DNA of 64,000 nt from G963674665 sp964609625 (GTDB lineage: Bacteria > Desulfobacterota > Desulfovibrionia > Desulfovibrionales > Desulfovibrionaceae), in the NCBI GenBank assembly GCA_964609625.1, contig CAZSRS010000010.1, positions 1-64,000 of the forward strand, written 5' to 3'. The translations under genes and the position numbers were made by a program. The notes below the pieces were generated by a model. The model saw only the letters and a program-made list of their open reading frames with translations. It did no database searches and was not told the origin of the DNA. Positions 16,153-24,716 of the stretch are shown piece after piece (within the stretch, counting starts at the first letter, position 1; each line of letters opens with the position of its first letter).

Positions 16153-18819
16153 TCACCACTTCTTGAAGATGAGATTCTGGTCCATCAGGGTGCGGGCATC
16201 CACCGGCTTGGAAAAGAAAAAACCCTGGGCATATTCACATCCCATTGCTTCCAACATCCGGAGCTGGTCTTCCGTCTCCACACCCTCCGCGATGACCTGT
16301 AGCTCCAGGCTGTGGGCCAGGGACACGATGGTTCGCACGATTTCATTGTTCTCTCCCGCCTGTCCCATGCTGCTGACAAAACTGCGGTCGATCTTGAGCG
16401 TGTCCACGGGGAAGCGGTGCAGGTAGGAGAGCGAGGAGTATCCGGTACCGAAATCGTCGATGGAGATCATCACGTTCAGGGACTTGAGCCTCTGGAGCAT
16501 CTCGATAGCCGCGGCGGCGTCCTCCATGACCGCGCTCTCGGTGATTTCCAGTTTCAGGCAGCGCGGGTCAAAGCCGGTCGCATCCAGCACCGCGCGCACA
16601 TGTTCGTAGATGTCTTCATGGGCGAACTGCTTGCCCGAAAGGTTCACGCTGAGTATGCGGCAGGTATTGACGCCGCTTTCCCTGAACAGCCTGCCTATGG
16701 TAACGCAGGCTTCGTGCAGCACCCATTGGCCGATGGGGATGATCAGGCCTGATTCTTCGGCCTCGGGAATGAACTCTCCGGGGCTGACCAACCCCCTGGT
16801 GGCGTGTTTCCAACGCACCAGGGCCTCGAAACCGTGGACCTCGCCCGTGGCCACGCTGACAATGGGCTGGTAATGCAACAGGAACTCTTCACGTCGCAGG
16901 GCCTGGCGCATGTCGGTCACCAAGGCCAGAAGGCGCGTGGCCTTGTGGTGCATCTCGGTGTCGAAGACCTCGTAGCGGGCCTTGCCTCGCTGCTTGGCGC
17001 GGTGCAGGGCGGTGTCGGCGTCGCGCAGTAGGTCCTCGCCACGGGTGTAGCCAATGGAACTCAAGGCGATGCCGATGCTAGACGTGCTCGCCAGTTCCTG
17101 GTCGTTGAGGATAAGGGGTTGGCGCACCAAGCTGAGAATTGCGACGGCCAGATCCGTGACCTCGCTGAAATCATTGTAGCCGTTGAGCAGGATCACGAAC
17201 TCGTCGCCACCAATGCGGACGAGGATGTCCTGCTCCCGCAGGAGGGTTTTGAGCCGCTTGGCCAGTTCCACAATGAGCTGGTCGCCGATCTCGTGCCCCA
17301 GACTTTCGTTGACCAAGTTGAAGCGGTCCAGGTCCATGTAGAGCACGGCGAACTCGTACCCCTGCTCCCTGTTGACGCGTTCCACGCAATCCGCGAGTCT
17401 GTCCAGGAGATAGGAGCGGTTGGGCAGATCCGTGAGATTGTCGTGGTAAGCGTGATGGAGCACTTGCTCCTCCGCGCGCTTGCGGTCCGTGATGTCCAAC
17501 AGGGAGGTCACGTTCTGGCTGGTCCCCGGGATCAGGCTCTCGATGAGGGAGACGTGGCGGATCTCGCCTTTGTTGTTGACGAAGCGTAATTCACGAATAC
17601 CCTGGTCCATCTCGCGGGATGCATACATCTGCTCGTGGTAGCGACGCACTTCCTCCTGATCTTCAGGGTGGAAGAATTCCAAGCTGTTGCGTATGCCTTC
17701 GAGCTGTTCCTTGTCCAAGCCCGTGAGTGCCTCGAACCCTGAATTGACCAGGACTATGGATGTGTCGGCCAAGAGAATGGCCATGGCCGTGCCGGTGTTT
17801 TCGAAGATGGCCCGGTACTGCGCCTCGGACTCCATGAGCTTCTGCTGGGCCTGCTTGTAGAGGATGATCCTGGCCAGTGTGTTGGCCACCGCACTGAGGA
17901 AGTCGTGTTCCTTTTCGTCGGGTGCGTACCCTTTCTTGAGATAGATGTTGATCACCCCGAGCAGCCGATCGCCATATCGAATGGGCATGCAGAAGTGCCC
18001 GTGCGCCTCCATGCCCTGGGGCAGCGGTTGGTGAAGGGGGTCGCTGTCCCAGGCCACGAGGGGTTCGCCGGTATGCGCCACGTGGCCGCAGACACACTGC
18101 TTTTTCGCCACTTCCCGACAGCGCTCGTACACAGCCGGATCGAGATTCTCACCCGCGGCCATGCTCAGGGTACCGTTTTCCTCGTTCATGAGAAAAACGC
18201 AGCCCATGGGCTGAAAGGAAGATGACGTGACAGAGAGGATGCGCTCCAGAGTGAGTTGCAACAGCTCGTTCAGACCTGCCGCATCGATGGAAAACCGCAG
18301 TAGCGTGGCGATGACGGTCTGGATCTCGAAATCACGCTTGATCTCCAGCTGGGCCTCCTGAAGCTGGCGGGTACGCTCTTCCACCATCTCCTCGAGATTG
18401 TCGGCATAGAGACGAATCTGCTGCTCCTGCTCCCTGAGGGTGAGGTGGGTGCGGACGCGGGCCAGAAGCTCGCGGGAGTCAAAGGGCTTGGAGATGTAGT
18501 CCACGCCGCCGACTTGCAGCCCCCTGGTCTTGACCTCCGAGTCGCTCAGAGCCGAGAGAAAGATGACGGGAATATCCCGGGTGTTGCGATTTTCCTTGAG
18601 CAGTCGACAGGTCTCCAGGCCGTCCATGCCCGGCATCATGATGTCGAGCAGGATCAGGTCTGGACCGAGCGCGGCCAAGGACAAGGCGGACTGTCCGTCG
18701 GAGGCCTCAATGGTGCGGTACCCGGCCTTCTTGAGGTGGGCCCCCAGGAGCTTGAGGTTCACGGGTTCATCGTCGACGATGAGCACTGTTCGTGGCGTAA
18801 CCTGTTCAATGTCGGGCAT
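16153..18819 (-). CDS. Response regulator with GAF, PAS, GGDEF and EAL domains
   Basis: An 888-aa cytosolic c-di-GMP signalling protein. Receiver domain about 10-128 with phospho-acceptor D59 (L-L-D-I-M-M-P-G) and K111; coiled coil about 130-165; GAF-like domain about 175-325; PAS about 330-450; GGDEF domain about 455-620 with an intact G-G-D-E-F at 537-541 and an inhibitory site R-E-Q-D at 528-531; EAL domain about 640-885 with E-A-L at 665-667, E-I-T-E-S, D-D-F-G-T-G and A-E-G-V-E. Both catalytic domains look active, so it may both make and degrade c-di-GMP, switched by a kinase not encoded next to it. Confidence 0.92.
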   Translation of the reverse strand: MPDIEQVTPRTVLIVDDEPVNLKLLGAHLKKAGYRTIEASDGQSALSLAALGPDLILLDIMMPGMDGLETCRLLKENRNTRDIPVIFLSALSDSEVKTRGLQVGGVDYISKPFDSRELLARVRTHLTLREQEQQIRLYADNLEEMVEERTRQLQEAQLEIKRDFEIQTVIATLLRFSIDAAGLNELLQLTLERILSVTSSSFQPMGCVFLMNEENGTLSMAAGENLDPAVYERCREVAKKQCVCGHVAHTGEPLVAWDSDPLHQPLPQGMEAHGHFCMPIRYGDRLLGVINIYLKKGYAPDEKEHDFLSAVANTLARIILYKQAQQKLMESEAQYRAIFENTGTAMAILLADTSIVLVNSGFEALTGLDKEQLEGIRNSLEFFHPEDQEEVRRYHEQMYASREMDQGIRELRFVNNKGEIRHVSLIESLIPGTSQNVTSLLDITDRKRAEEQVLHHAYHDNLTDLPNRSYLLDRLADCVERVNREQGYEFAVLYMDLDRFNLVNESLGHEIGDQLIVELAKRLKTLLREQDILVRIGGDEFVILLNGYNDFSEVTDLAVAILSLVRQPLILNDQELASTSSIGIALSSIGYTRGEDLLRDADTALHRAKQRGKARYEVFDTEMHHKATRLLALVTDMRQALRREEFLLHYQPIVSVATGEVHGFEALVRWKHATRGLVSPGEFIPEAEESGLIIPIGQWVLHEACVTIGRLFRESGVNTCRILSVNLSGKQFAHEDIYEHVRAVLDATGFDPRCLKLEITESAVMEDAAAAIEMLQRLKSLNVMISIDDFGTGYSSLSYLHRFPVDTLKIDRSFVSSMGQAGENNEIVRTIVSLAHSLELQVIAEGVETEDQLRMLEAMGCEYAQGFFFSKPVDARTLMDQNLIFKKW

Positions 18820-18983
18820 GATTGAAATCAGCCGGCTCCGTTTGAGATTACACGGGATTTTGAAAAATTCCCCCGATCATATACCATGAGTCTGGTTCTG
18901 TTCTTATGCTTCCTTTTCAATCCGTTCGTCAAGTGGGCCACGACCGCTTTCGGTATTTCATACCAGGACGGACTACACTCCTG

Positions 18984-19459
18984 GCGCGGCGTCCCGCCGC
19001 GCGATACCAATTCACGCCCTCCGATACCAACGCGGTATCGAGTGGTCGGGAGAACACCCTTCCGGGCATGGCGGAATCAGACACCAGGGTTCAGTCCGCG
19101 GGCGACGTCCCCCGCCCGCATCGCCCTGCTCGGACATGCCTATCCGACGCCGGGAGCGGATCATTGGCTCGCCCCCTTCACCATCATGCCGGTAGTCCCG
19201 GGCAGACAGCATGAGTCCACACCGACCGGAACCTTTTTCCCTGGATGACAGTTGCCATCCCAGCGTACGATCGCGTCCCCATGCCCTGGAAGGCCCGTTC
19301 CACGCGGAACGGGACCCCATACTTGACAAATATTGTCCTCTGTGCAAGTTGGGCAATATGCAATTGTAACGCCTAGGTGACCGTGAGGTCACACTCTCGT
19401 TTCAGTTCCGGTGATGAACTAGCCGGGAAATTGTGGGGTTGCGTTCGTGAACACACGAA
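18984..19459. repeat. Cluster of six perfect inverted repeats
   Basis: Six perfect stems with short loops lie within 480 bases: 18984-19002 (8 bp, 3-nt loop), 19022-19040 (CGATACC/GGTATCG, 7 bp), 19098-19119 (GCGGGCG/CGCCCGC, 7 bp), 19294-19313 (CCCGTTCC/GGAACGGG, 8 bp), 19377-19392 (GTGACC/GGTCAC, 6 bp) and 19444-19459 (TTCGTG/CACGAA, 6 bp). They differ in sequence, so this is not a repeated element. A structured RNA, or transcriptional regulatory DNA, would explain the density. Confidence 0.5.
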
Positions 19460-19534
19460 GCCGCGTAGCATCCTCCAGACCAGACCAGACCTTCTTCGCA
19501 ATGAAGACCTTCCCGGAGGGTCTTCCTCTTTTTT
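19340..19534 (+). ncRNA. Possible small RNA ending at an intrinsic terminator
   Basis: The segment contains two perfect hairpins, starts shortly after a TTGACA hexamer (19323-19328, without a convincing -10 box) and ends in a strong intrinsic terminator although no protein gene precedes it on this strand. It matches none of the RNA families I checked by eye (6S, tmRNA, RNase P, SRP, cobalamin, FMN or c-di-GMP riboswitches). The 5' end is a guess. Confidence 0.25.
19503..19534 (+). terminator. Intrinsic terminator with no upstream gene
   Basis: A 10-bp stem (GAAGACCTTC with GGAGGGTCTTC region, one G-T pair) with a 3-nt loop is followed after four bases by six T residues on the plus strand. 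There is no plus-strand gene for kilobases upstream, so it must end a non-coding transcript or act as a leader terminator for the cytochrome-rnf operon that starts 300 bases later. Confidence 0.6.
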
Positions 19535-19829
19535 CTTCCAAAGCGCATTGCCCCCCTGAAAAGGGTACTCTCGTACACCGTAATTTGTGCAAATTTTCCC
19601 GCACTAACTGCCGCCAAGGGCCTTTGGTACCTGGGTTTCCGGACACCTCGTTCCTGACCCCAAGAGATAAAATGGTTTTTTCCCCTTGGTCAGAACGACT
19701 GAACACTTTTCTTTCCCCGCATTCTGTGCTAGCCATGCCCTCGACCCAAGGAGATCATGCCGCAAGACCATAAAACGTTGAGGCGGTTGTCACCATCCCG
19801 ATAAATGTCTAACGGAAAGGGTTCGTACC

Positions 19830-20591
19830 TTGCAAAAGCGCTATCTTCCCATATCGGTGTTCGTTGTGGTCATGGCCATCGTGGCCCTGGTCGGTTACCT
19901 ACAACCTGCCGGGACAGAGGAGATGCCTCGCCGCATCCTGTTTGACAACGCCGGCGGCAAGGTGATCTTCTCGCATCAGGCGCACGATCAAACATACCAA
20001 CTCGACTGCGCTTCCTGCCATCACGAAAACCCGGCCGGCGGTGAGCCGGGCAAGGAGCCCTTGCGTTGCGGCCTGTGCCACCCGCCTGAATTCACTCCCA
20101 ACTGGATCGAGACACATGCCTCGTTCTTCAACGCGGAGCAAAACTGCGCGCGCTGTCACCACGCCGAGTTCACGGGCATGGTCTACAAGCATGACGAGCA
20201 TGCGGAGCAGTACAATACCGACTGTCTCGACTGCCACCACACCGACGACATCGAACCCACGCCAACCAACTGCGGCGATTGCCACTTGAAGGAAGGTGAC
20301 GCGACCATGCCCGGCTTTGCCGACGCCGTGCACACCCGCTGCGCGACCTGCCACCAGGATGTCTTTGCTCAGGAAATGAAAGGGTGCGGCTTCTGTCACG
20401 AACTGCTCCAGGCCGGCGGAGACAACCTGCCCGAGACAGGGGGCTGCTCCTCCTGCCACGACAAGGCCATCGAGCAGCTCATTCCCACGCGGATGAGCGC
20501 CTTCCACAAAGGCTGCATGGGGTGCCACGAAGAGAAGCAACTCGGCCCGTTCAAGGATGATGAGTGCAGCAAATGCCATCTGCCACGCTAA
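19830..20591 (+). CDS. dhcF: Decaheme periplasmic cytochrome c of the Rnf operon
   Basis: A 253-aa protein with an N-terminal membrane segment (about 7-24) that acts as signal sequence or anchor, and ten C-x-x-C-H haem-binding motifs spread evenly from residue about 60 to 250. Extra histidines provide the distal ligands. In Desulfovibrio genomes a decaheme cytochrome precedes rnfC in the same way. It lies 30 bases before rnfC and should exchange electrons with the Rnf complex at the periplasmic face. The start is a TTG preceded by GGAAAGG. Confidence 0.9.
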   Translation: MQKRYLPISVFVVVMAIVALVGYLQPAGTEEMPRRILFDNAGGKVIFSHQAHDQTYQLDCASCHHENPAGGEPGKEPLRCGLCHPPEFTPNWIETHASFFNAEQNCARCHHAEFTGMVYKHDEHAEQYNTDCLDCHHTDDIEPTPTNCGDCHLKEGDATMPGFADAVHTRCATCHQDVFAQEMKGCGFCHELLQAGGDNLPETGGCSSCHDKAIEQLIPTRMSAFHKGCMGCHEEKQLGPFKDDECSKCHLPR

Positions 20592-20621
20592 GCAGGGAAT
20601 GAACGCCCAGGGATATATGCC

Positions 20622-21782
20622 ATGACGAAAACAAGTTTCTCTCTCGACATCCAGGTAGCGAGTGAAGCCGTCCGATGCCAGTCGCCTGTCCAGGTCGTTG
20701 TCCCCCTCGCGGGGCATTCGACCAAGACAGTCAAGAAAAAAGCGGAGGTCGCACCAGGGACACTGGTGGCCGACCACCCTGGCAAGAATACGGGTGACGC
20801 GCACTCGCCCATCGCCGGTGTGGTCACCGACATCACCGACAAAGGAGTGACCATCACCGCCCAGGATGTTTCCGTTGGCCCAGTGGCGCCCCTGAAAACC
20901 ACGGGCCTCGCGGGTGACGAACTCAGGACCGTGCTCAAACAGCTCGGGGTCTCCACGACATCCTTGTGCAAGGCCCAGACCCTGGTCATCAACGGACTCA
21001 ACCCCGAGCCGGGTGTGGGCATCGCTGGCTGGCTGCTTGCCAGCCAAGCCACCACGTTGGCCAAGGGGCTGGAGGCAGCCAAGAAACTCACCGGAACCGA
21101 TACCTGCAAGCTGGTCCACTCCCAAAGCGTTTCCGCCTCCATCCAAGGCTGTTCCGGCGTCGGGGTGAACGCCGTGTACCCGGCCAGCGTGAACGCCTTG
21201 GTGGTCAAGGCTGCCACGGGAAAGGAAAATCTCAAGGGCGTCTGCGTCATCGGGGTGCATGAACTCTTCCGCATCGGCAAGGCCATGGAAACGGGTCTGC
21301 CCATCACTGAAAATGTTTGCAGTGTCAACGGCAAGATCGTCATCGCGCCGGTGGGTACGGCCTTGTCGGAAATCCTGGCCGCGGCCAAGGTGACTCTGGT
21401 CGACGGAGACAGTCTGCTGCGGGGCGGTCCCATGTGCGGCGACGCCCTGGACAGCCCATCCATGGGCTTGGCCAAGGACATCTGGGCGCTGACCGTGGTC
21501 CACAACAAGGACTTCCCCCCCATCACCGACGCGGCCTGCATCAACTGCGGTGTCTGCGTGGCCAAATGTCCGGCGCGTATCGAGCCGAACATGATCACCC
21601 GCCATGCTGAATTCAAGAAATACGCCAAGACCAGGCATTACGGCATCGACGCATGTTTCGAATGCGGGTTGTGCGCTTTTTGGTGCACGGGACGTAGACC
21701 CCTGCTGCAATTCATCCGATTGGCCAAACAGGAACTGGCGGCTCAGGACGCCATGGCGGCGAGCTGCGCCGTGAACGAATAG
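20622..21782 (+). CDS. rnfC: Rnf complex subunit C, ferredoxin-type
   Basis: A 386-aa peripheral subunit of the ion-translocating Rnf complex. Near the N-terminus is a barrel/lipoyl-like segment (S-P-I-A-G-V-V). The C-terminus has two 4Fe-4S motifs, C306-C309-C312-C316 and C345-C348-C351-C355, the second followed by G-R-R-P. The protein is shorter than typical RnfC, and the glycine-rich G-G-A-G-F-P flavin/NADH motif expected just before the I-N-G-x-x-x-E-P segment is not present (the sequence there reads L-G-V-S-T-T-S). NADH binding is therefore doubtful in this subunit. Confidence 0.9.
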   Translation: MTKTSFSLDIQVASEAVRCQSPVQVVVPLAGHSTKTVKKKAEVAPGTLVADHPGKNTGDAHSPIAGVVTDITDKGVTITAQDVSVGPVAPLKTTGLAGDELRTVLKQLGVSTTSLCKAQTLVINGLNPEPGVGIAGWLLASQATTLAKGLEAAKKLTGTDTCKLVHSQSVSASIQGCSGVGVNAVYPASVNALVVKAATGKENLKGVCVIGVHELFRIGKAMETGLPITENVCSVNGKIVIAPVGTALSEILAAAKVTLVDGDSLLRGGPMCGDALDSPSMGLAKDIWALTVVHNKDFPPITDAACINCGVCVAKCPARIEPNMITRHAEFKKYAKTRHYGIDACFECGLCAFWCTGRRPLLQFIRLAKQELAAQDAMAASCAVNE

Positions 21783-21816
21783 CCGACGCGAACCAAGCAA
21801 GGCAAAGGAAATCACG

Positions 21817-22764
21817 ATGACGAACGAGGCGGTTAAAAACCCTGTGTTGATCGTGGCATCATCCCCGCACTGGCATTGCGGCCGCACCGTGCGGGGCACC
21901 ATGCTGGATTTTCTCATCGCGCTGCTGCCGGCCGCTGCATTTGCAGTCTACTATTTCGGCTTTGAGGCGCTTCGAGTCATGGCGCTCTCCTGCGCCACGG
22001 CAGTGGTGGTCGAGGCACTGCTCCTCAAGGCCATGCAGCGAGACATCGACGTGGACAAATTCCATGCCGTGCTCGTCGGCCTCCTGTTCTCCTTTCTACT
22101 GCCGGCCCAGGCCCCATGGTGGCTGGTGATGATCGGAAGCACCATCTCCGTGGCTCTGGGCAAAATGATCTTCGGCGGCCTGGGTGCCAACCCCATCGCC
22201 GCCCCGCTGGTGGGCTGGGCAGCCCTGCGTATCTCTTGGCCCACGTTCATGAACCCCAATATTTCCATGCTTTCTTCCCCCATGGAGAACCCACTGACGC
22301 AACTCAAGTATCTGGGGCTCTCCGACTTCAGCATGCTGGACATGCTCCTGGGCAATCAGCTTTCGGGGCTGGGCATGGCGCAGGTCCTGCCCCTGCTGGT
22401 CGGAGGCGCATACCTGATCATTCGCGGAAACATCCGGCCGCACATCCCGCTGGCCTTCCTCTGCGGCGTGTTCCTGACAGCCCTCATCTACTACGGTATC
22501 GACAGTAGCGTTTACGCCAGCCCGGTCTTCCACGTGCTGGCCGGCGGCACGGTATTCGGCGCATTTTTCCTGGCCACCGATCATTCGGCTTCACCCGTGG
22601 GCTGCGTGGCCATGATCGTTTACGGCTTGCTCGGTGGTGCCATGGTGATCATCATCCGGGTCTATGGCATCTACCCCGACGGCGTTGTGTTTGCCGTGAT
22701 GCTGTCGCAATTGTTCACGCCGCTTCTGGACATGATCCGTCCCAAACCCTTTGGAGCGAGGTAA
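21817..22764 (+). CDS. rnfD: Rnf complex subunit D
   Basis: A 315-aa integral membrane protein of the NqrB/RnfD family with about nine or ten transmembrane helices. The family motif A-T-D-x-x-x-S-P-V-G is present near residue 254. The S-G-A-T motif whose threonine carries covalent FMN in other RnfD proteins is not visible: the aligned region before P-L-x-x-L reads S-S-P-M-E-N-P-L. The operon position between rnfC and rnfG is standard. AAAGGA precedes the ATG. Confidence 0.9.
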   Translation: MTNEAVKNPVLIVASSPHWHCGRTVRGTMLDFLIALLPAAAFAVYYFGFEALRVMALSCATAVVVEALLLKAMQRDIDVDKFHAVLVGLLFSFLLPAQAPWWLVMIGSTISVALGKMIFGGLGANPIAAPLVGWAALRISWPTFMNPNISMLSSPMENPLTQLKYLGLSDFSMLDMLLGNQLSGLGMAQVLPLLVGGAYLIIRGNIRPHIPLAFLCGVFLTALIYYGIDSSVYASPVFHVLAGGTVFGAFFLATDHSASPVGCVAMIVYGLLGGAMVIIIRVYGIYPDGVVFAVMLSQLFTPLLDMIRPKPFGAR

Positions 22765-22768
22765 GACC

Positions 22769-23350
22769 ATGCGCGAGATCGCCAGCATGATCGTGGTGCT
22801 TTCCCTCATTTGCGGCCTTTCCGGATTCGCCCTGTCCTACTTGAAGATCGCCACCGAACCGCTCATCGAAGTTCAGGTGTTGACCTACGTGCAGGCACCG
22901 GCCCTGAAGAGCGTGTTCCCGGACGCGGAAAACGATTTTCTCGCCGACCGCCAGAAATTCACTTACGAGGACCAGGAAATCACGGTCTTTCCCGCCAAGA
23001 AGGGCGGTAAGCTCGATGGCGTCGCCCTGGAGACCTTTTCCCCGGGGTACGGCGGAGAGGTCGGTGTCATGGTTGCCTTCAACATTGAAAACGGACAGCT
23101 CCGGGGCATCGGCGTGACCACCATGAAGGAAACCCCTGGATTGGGAACCCGTGTCGCCGAACCTAAATACTCACGTCAATTCGCGGGCCAGGATCCCAAG
23201 ACAGTGAACCTGACAGCCAAGGGTGGCAGTATCGACGCCGTTTCCGGCGCCACCATCTCGAGTTCGGCCACTGTCGAGGCCGTGAAAAAGGCAGCGGTGA
23301 TCTACGACGCCCTGAAAAGCGAATTCGAAAAAACCTTTCAAAATTCCTAG
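22769..23350 (+). CDS. rnfG: Rnf complex subunit G, FMN-binding
   Basis: A 193-aa subunit with one N-terminal transmembrane helix and a periplasmic FMN-binding domain. The motif S-G-A-T-I-S-S near residue 163 contains the threonine to which FMN is attached through a phosphoester bond by ApbE, whose gene ends this operon. G-x-G-T-R-V precedes it as usual. The ATG at 22769 lies 5 bases after rnfD and has GGAGCGAGG upstream; an in-frame ATG at 22751 would overlap rnfD. Confidence 0.92.
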   Translation: MREIASMIVVLSLICGLSGFALSYLKIATEPLIEVQVLTYVQAPALKSVFPDAENDFLADRQKFTYEDQEITVFPAKKGGKLDGVALETFSPGYGGEVGVMVAFNIENGQLRGIGVTTMKETPGLGTRVAEPKYSRQFAGQDPKTVNLTAKGGSIDAVSGATISSSATVEAVKKAAVIYDALKSEFEKTFQNS

Positions 23351-23361
23351 GAAGGTAGACT

Positions 23362-24051
23362 ATGGCCTCCATGTGGAAAGAATTCTCCAAGGGACTGTGG
23401 GCCGAGTTGCCGCCCTTCAGACTTGTGCTGGGCCTTTGCCCGGTTCTGGCCGTGACCAAATCGGCGAATGATGGTCTGGGCATGGGCGCGGCCGTCATCT
23501 TCGTGCTCACCCTGTCCAACCTGATCATCTCCCTTGTCCGCAAGATCATTCCCAAGAAGGTGCGTATCGCCTGCTTCATCGCCATCGCGGCCTCCCTGGT
23601 GGTCTCCGTGGAAATGCTCATGCAGGCCTTTTCCTACCCGCTCTACCAGAGCCTGGGCATTTTTGTCCCGCTCATCGTGGTCAACTGCATCATCCTCGGC
23701 AGAGCAGAAGCGTTTGCCGCCAAGAACCCGGTGCATCTCGCGGTTGCCGACGGCCTGGGCATGGGCATCGGTTTCACCATGTCCCTGACCTTCCTCGGCG
23801 GTTTGCGTGAGCTTTTCGGCACCGGTCACCTGTTCGGCCACGATGTCATGTGGTCGAGTTTCCAGCCCTTCACCTTCATGGTCGAGGCCCCCGGCGCCTT
23901 TGTTTGCCTGGGACTGATCCTCGGCGCCATGAATTTGCTGAACATCATCCAGGCCAAACTCAAGGGCCACGACCTGCCCGAGAATTTCAACGCCGGTTGC
24001 ACTGGTTGTCGAGCGTGCCAGATGGCCATGGAACTTACCGAGAAGAAGTAG
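23362..24051 (+). CDS. rnfE: Rnf complex subunit E
   Basis: A 229-aa integral membrane subunit of the NqrD/RnfE family with six predicted helices. The conserved L-G-L-C-P motif at the end of the first helix, which with its RnfA partner holds a membrane-embedded 2Fe-2S centre, is present, as is V-N-C-I-I-L-G-R-A-E-A-F-A. The C-terminal tail ends with an extra C-T-G-C-R-A-C group, which could hold another metal site or be free thiols. It starts 12 bases after rnfG. Confidence 0.92.
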   Translation: MASMWKEFSKGLWAELPPFRLVLGLCPVLAVTKSANDGLGMGAAVIFVLTLSNLIISLVRKIIPKKVRIACFIAIAASLVVSVEMLMQAFSYPLYQSLGIFVPLIVVNCIILGRAEAFAAKNPVHLAVADGLGMGIGFTMSLTFLGGLRELFGTGHLFGHDVMWSSFQPFTFMVEAPGAFVCLGLILGAMNLLNIIQAKLKGHDLPENFNAGCTGCRACQMAMELTEKK

Positions 24052-24093
24052 GCGAGACCGTATCGGGACAACCTCCCTGCATAGGAGTCGGGA

Positions 24094-24669
24094 ATGGACT
24101 ACTTTCTGCTTTTCATATCGGCGATCTTCGTCAACAACATCGTTCTGGCCCAGTACCTGGGGAACTGCCCCTATCTTGGGTGCTCCAAGGAAAAGGGTGT
24201 TTCCATAGGCATGGGCGCCGCGGTGATCTTCGTGGCGGTCATGGCCACCATATTCACGTATTTGATCAAGTTGTATGTCCTCAATCCCTTTGAATTGGGA
24301 TACCTGCAGACCATCGTTTTCATCCTGGTCATCGCCGCTCTGGTGCAATTCGTGGAAATGTTCCTGAAAAAAATGGTCCCACCGCTGTACAAGGCGTTGG
24401 GCATTTTCCTTCCGCTGATCACCACCAACTGTGCGGTGCTTGGTGTAGCCATTCTCGTGCAGCGCAAGGAATTCGATTTCGTAACCTCGGTGTTTTACGC
24501 CTTTTCGGCAGGGGTGGGCTTCCTGCTGGCCTTGTTGCTGCTGGCCGGAATCCGTGAACGCCTGGACATCAGCCGCGTTCCCAAGTCAATGGGCGGCACA
24601 TCCATAGGCCTGGTCATGGCCGGCATCATGTCCCTGACCTTCATGGCCTTCAAGGGAATGATCAACTAG
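24094..24669 (+). CDS. rnfA: Rnf complex subunit A
   Basis: A 191-aa integral membrane subunit of the NqrE/RnfA family. Landmarks are F-V-N-N-I-V-L-A-Q-Y-L-G-N-C-P near the start (cysteine of the intramembrane Fe-S centre), T-T-N-C-A-V-L-G in the middle and G-I-R-E-R near residue 157. It pairs with RnfE as an inverted-topology partner. AGGAG precedes the ATG. Confidence 0.93.
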   Translation: MDYFLLFISAIFVNNIVLAQYLGNCPYLGCSKEKGVSIGMGAAVIFVAVMATIFTYLIKLYVLNPFELGYLQTIVFILVIAALVQFVEMFLKKMVPPLYKALGIFLPLITTNCAVLGVAILVQRKEFDFVTSVFYAFSAGVGFLLALLLLAGIRERLDISRVPKSMGGTSIGLVMAGIMSLTFMAFKGMIN

Positions 24670-24683
24670 GAATAACCCCGGAT

Positions 24684-24701
24684 GGCGGGTTCGGACCCGC
24701 C
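24684..24701 (+). other. Hairpin between rnfA and rnfB
   Basis: GGCGGGT and ACCCGCC form a perfect 7-bp stem around a TCGG loop in the 47-base gap between rnfA and rnfB. There is no T tract. It probably affects mRNA processing or stability and so the stoichiometry of RnfB. Confidence 0.5.
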
Positions 24702-24716
24702 CCCAAGGAGAGCCAT

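Larger units (their letters stand above)
18820..19829. other. 1 kb intergenic region without genes
   Basis: No frame here has codon use or an initiation signal that supports a gene. It holds a series of perfect inverted repeats (described separately), a TTGACA hexamer at 19323-19328, a good plus-strand terminator at 19503-19534, and an imperfect inverted repeat (CTGAC...CCAAG with CTTGG...TCAG) at 19654-19693. The promoter of the cytochrome-rnf operon must lie in the right part. Confidence 0.6.

Noticed and set aside
19350..19365. A sigma-54 type -24/-12 element.
   Set aside because: The GG and GC doublets are not at the required spacing.
19584..19605. TTGTGCAAATTTT sequence as a Rex operator ahead of the cytochrome-rnf operon.
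   Set aside because: Only the left half matches TTGTG; the right half lacks CACAA.
19899..21917. A 672-codon minus-strand open frame opposite the cytochrome and rnfC genes.
   Set aside because: High GC content leaves long antisense frames open; the plus strand carries ten haem motifs and two ferredoxin motifs in frame.
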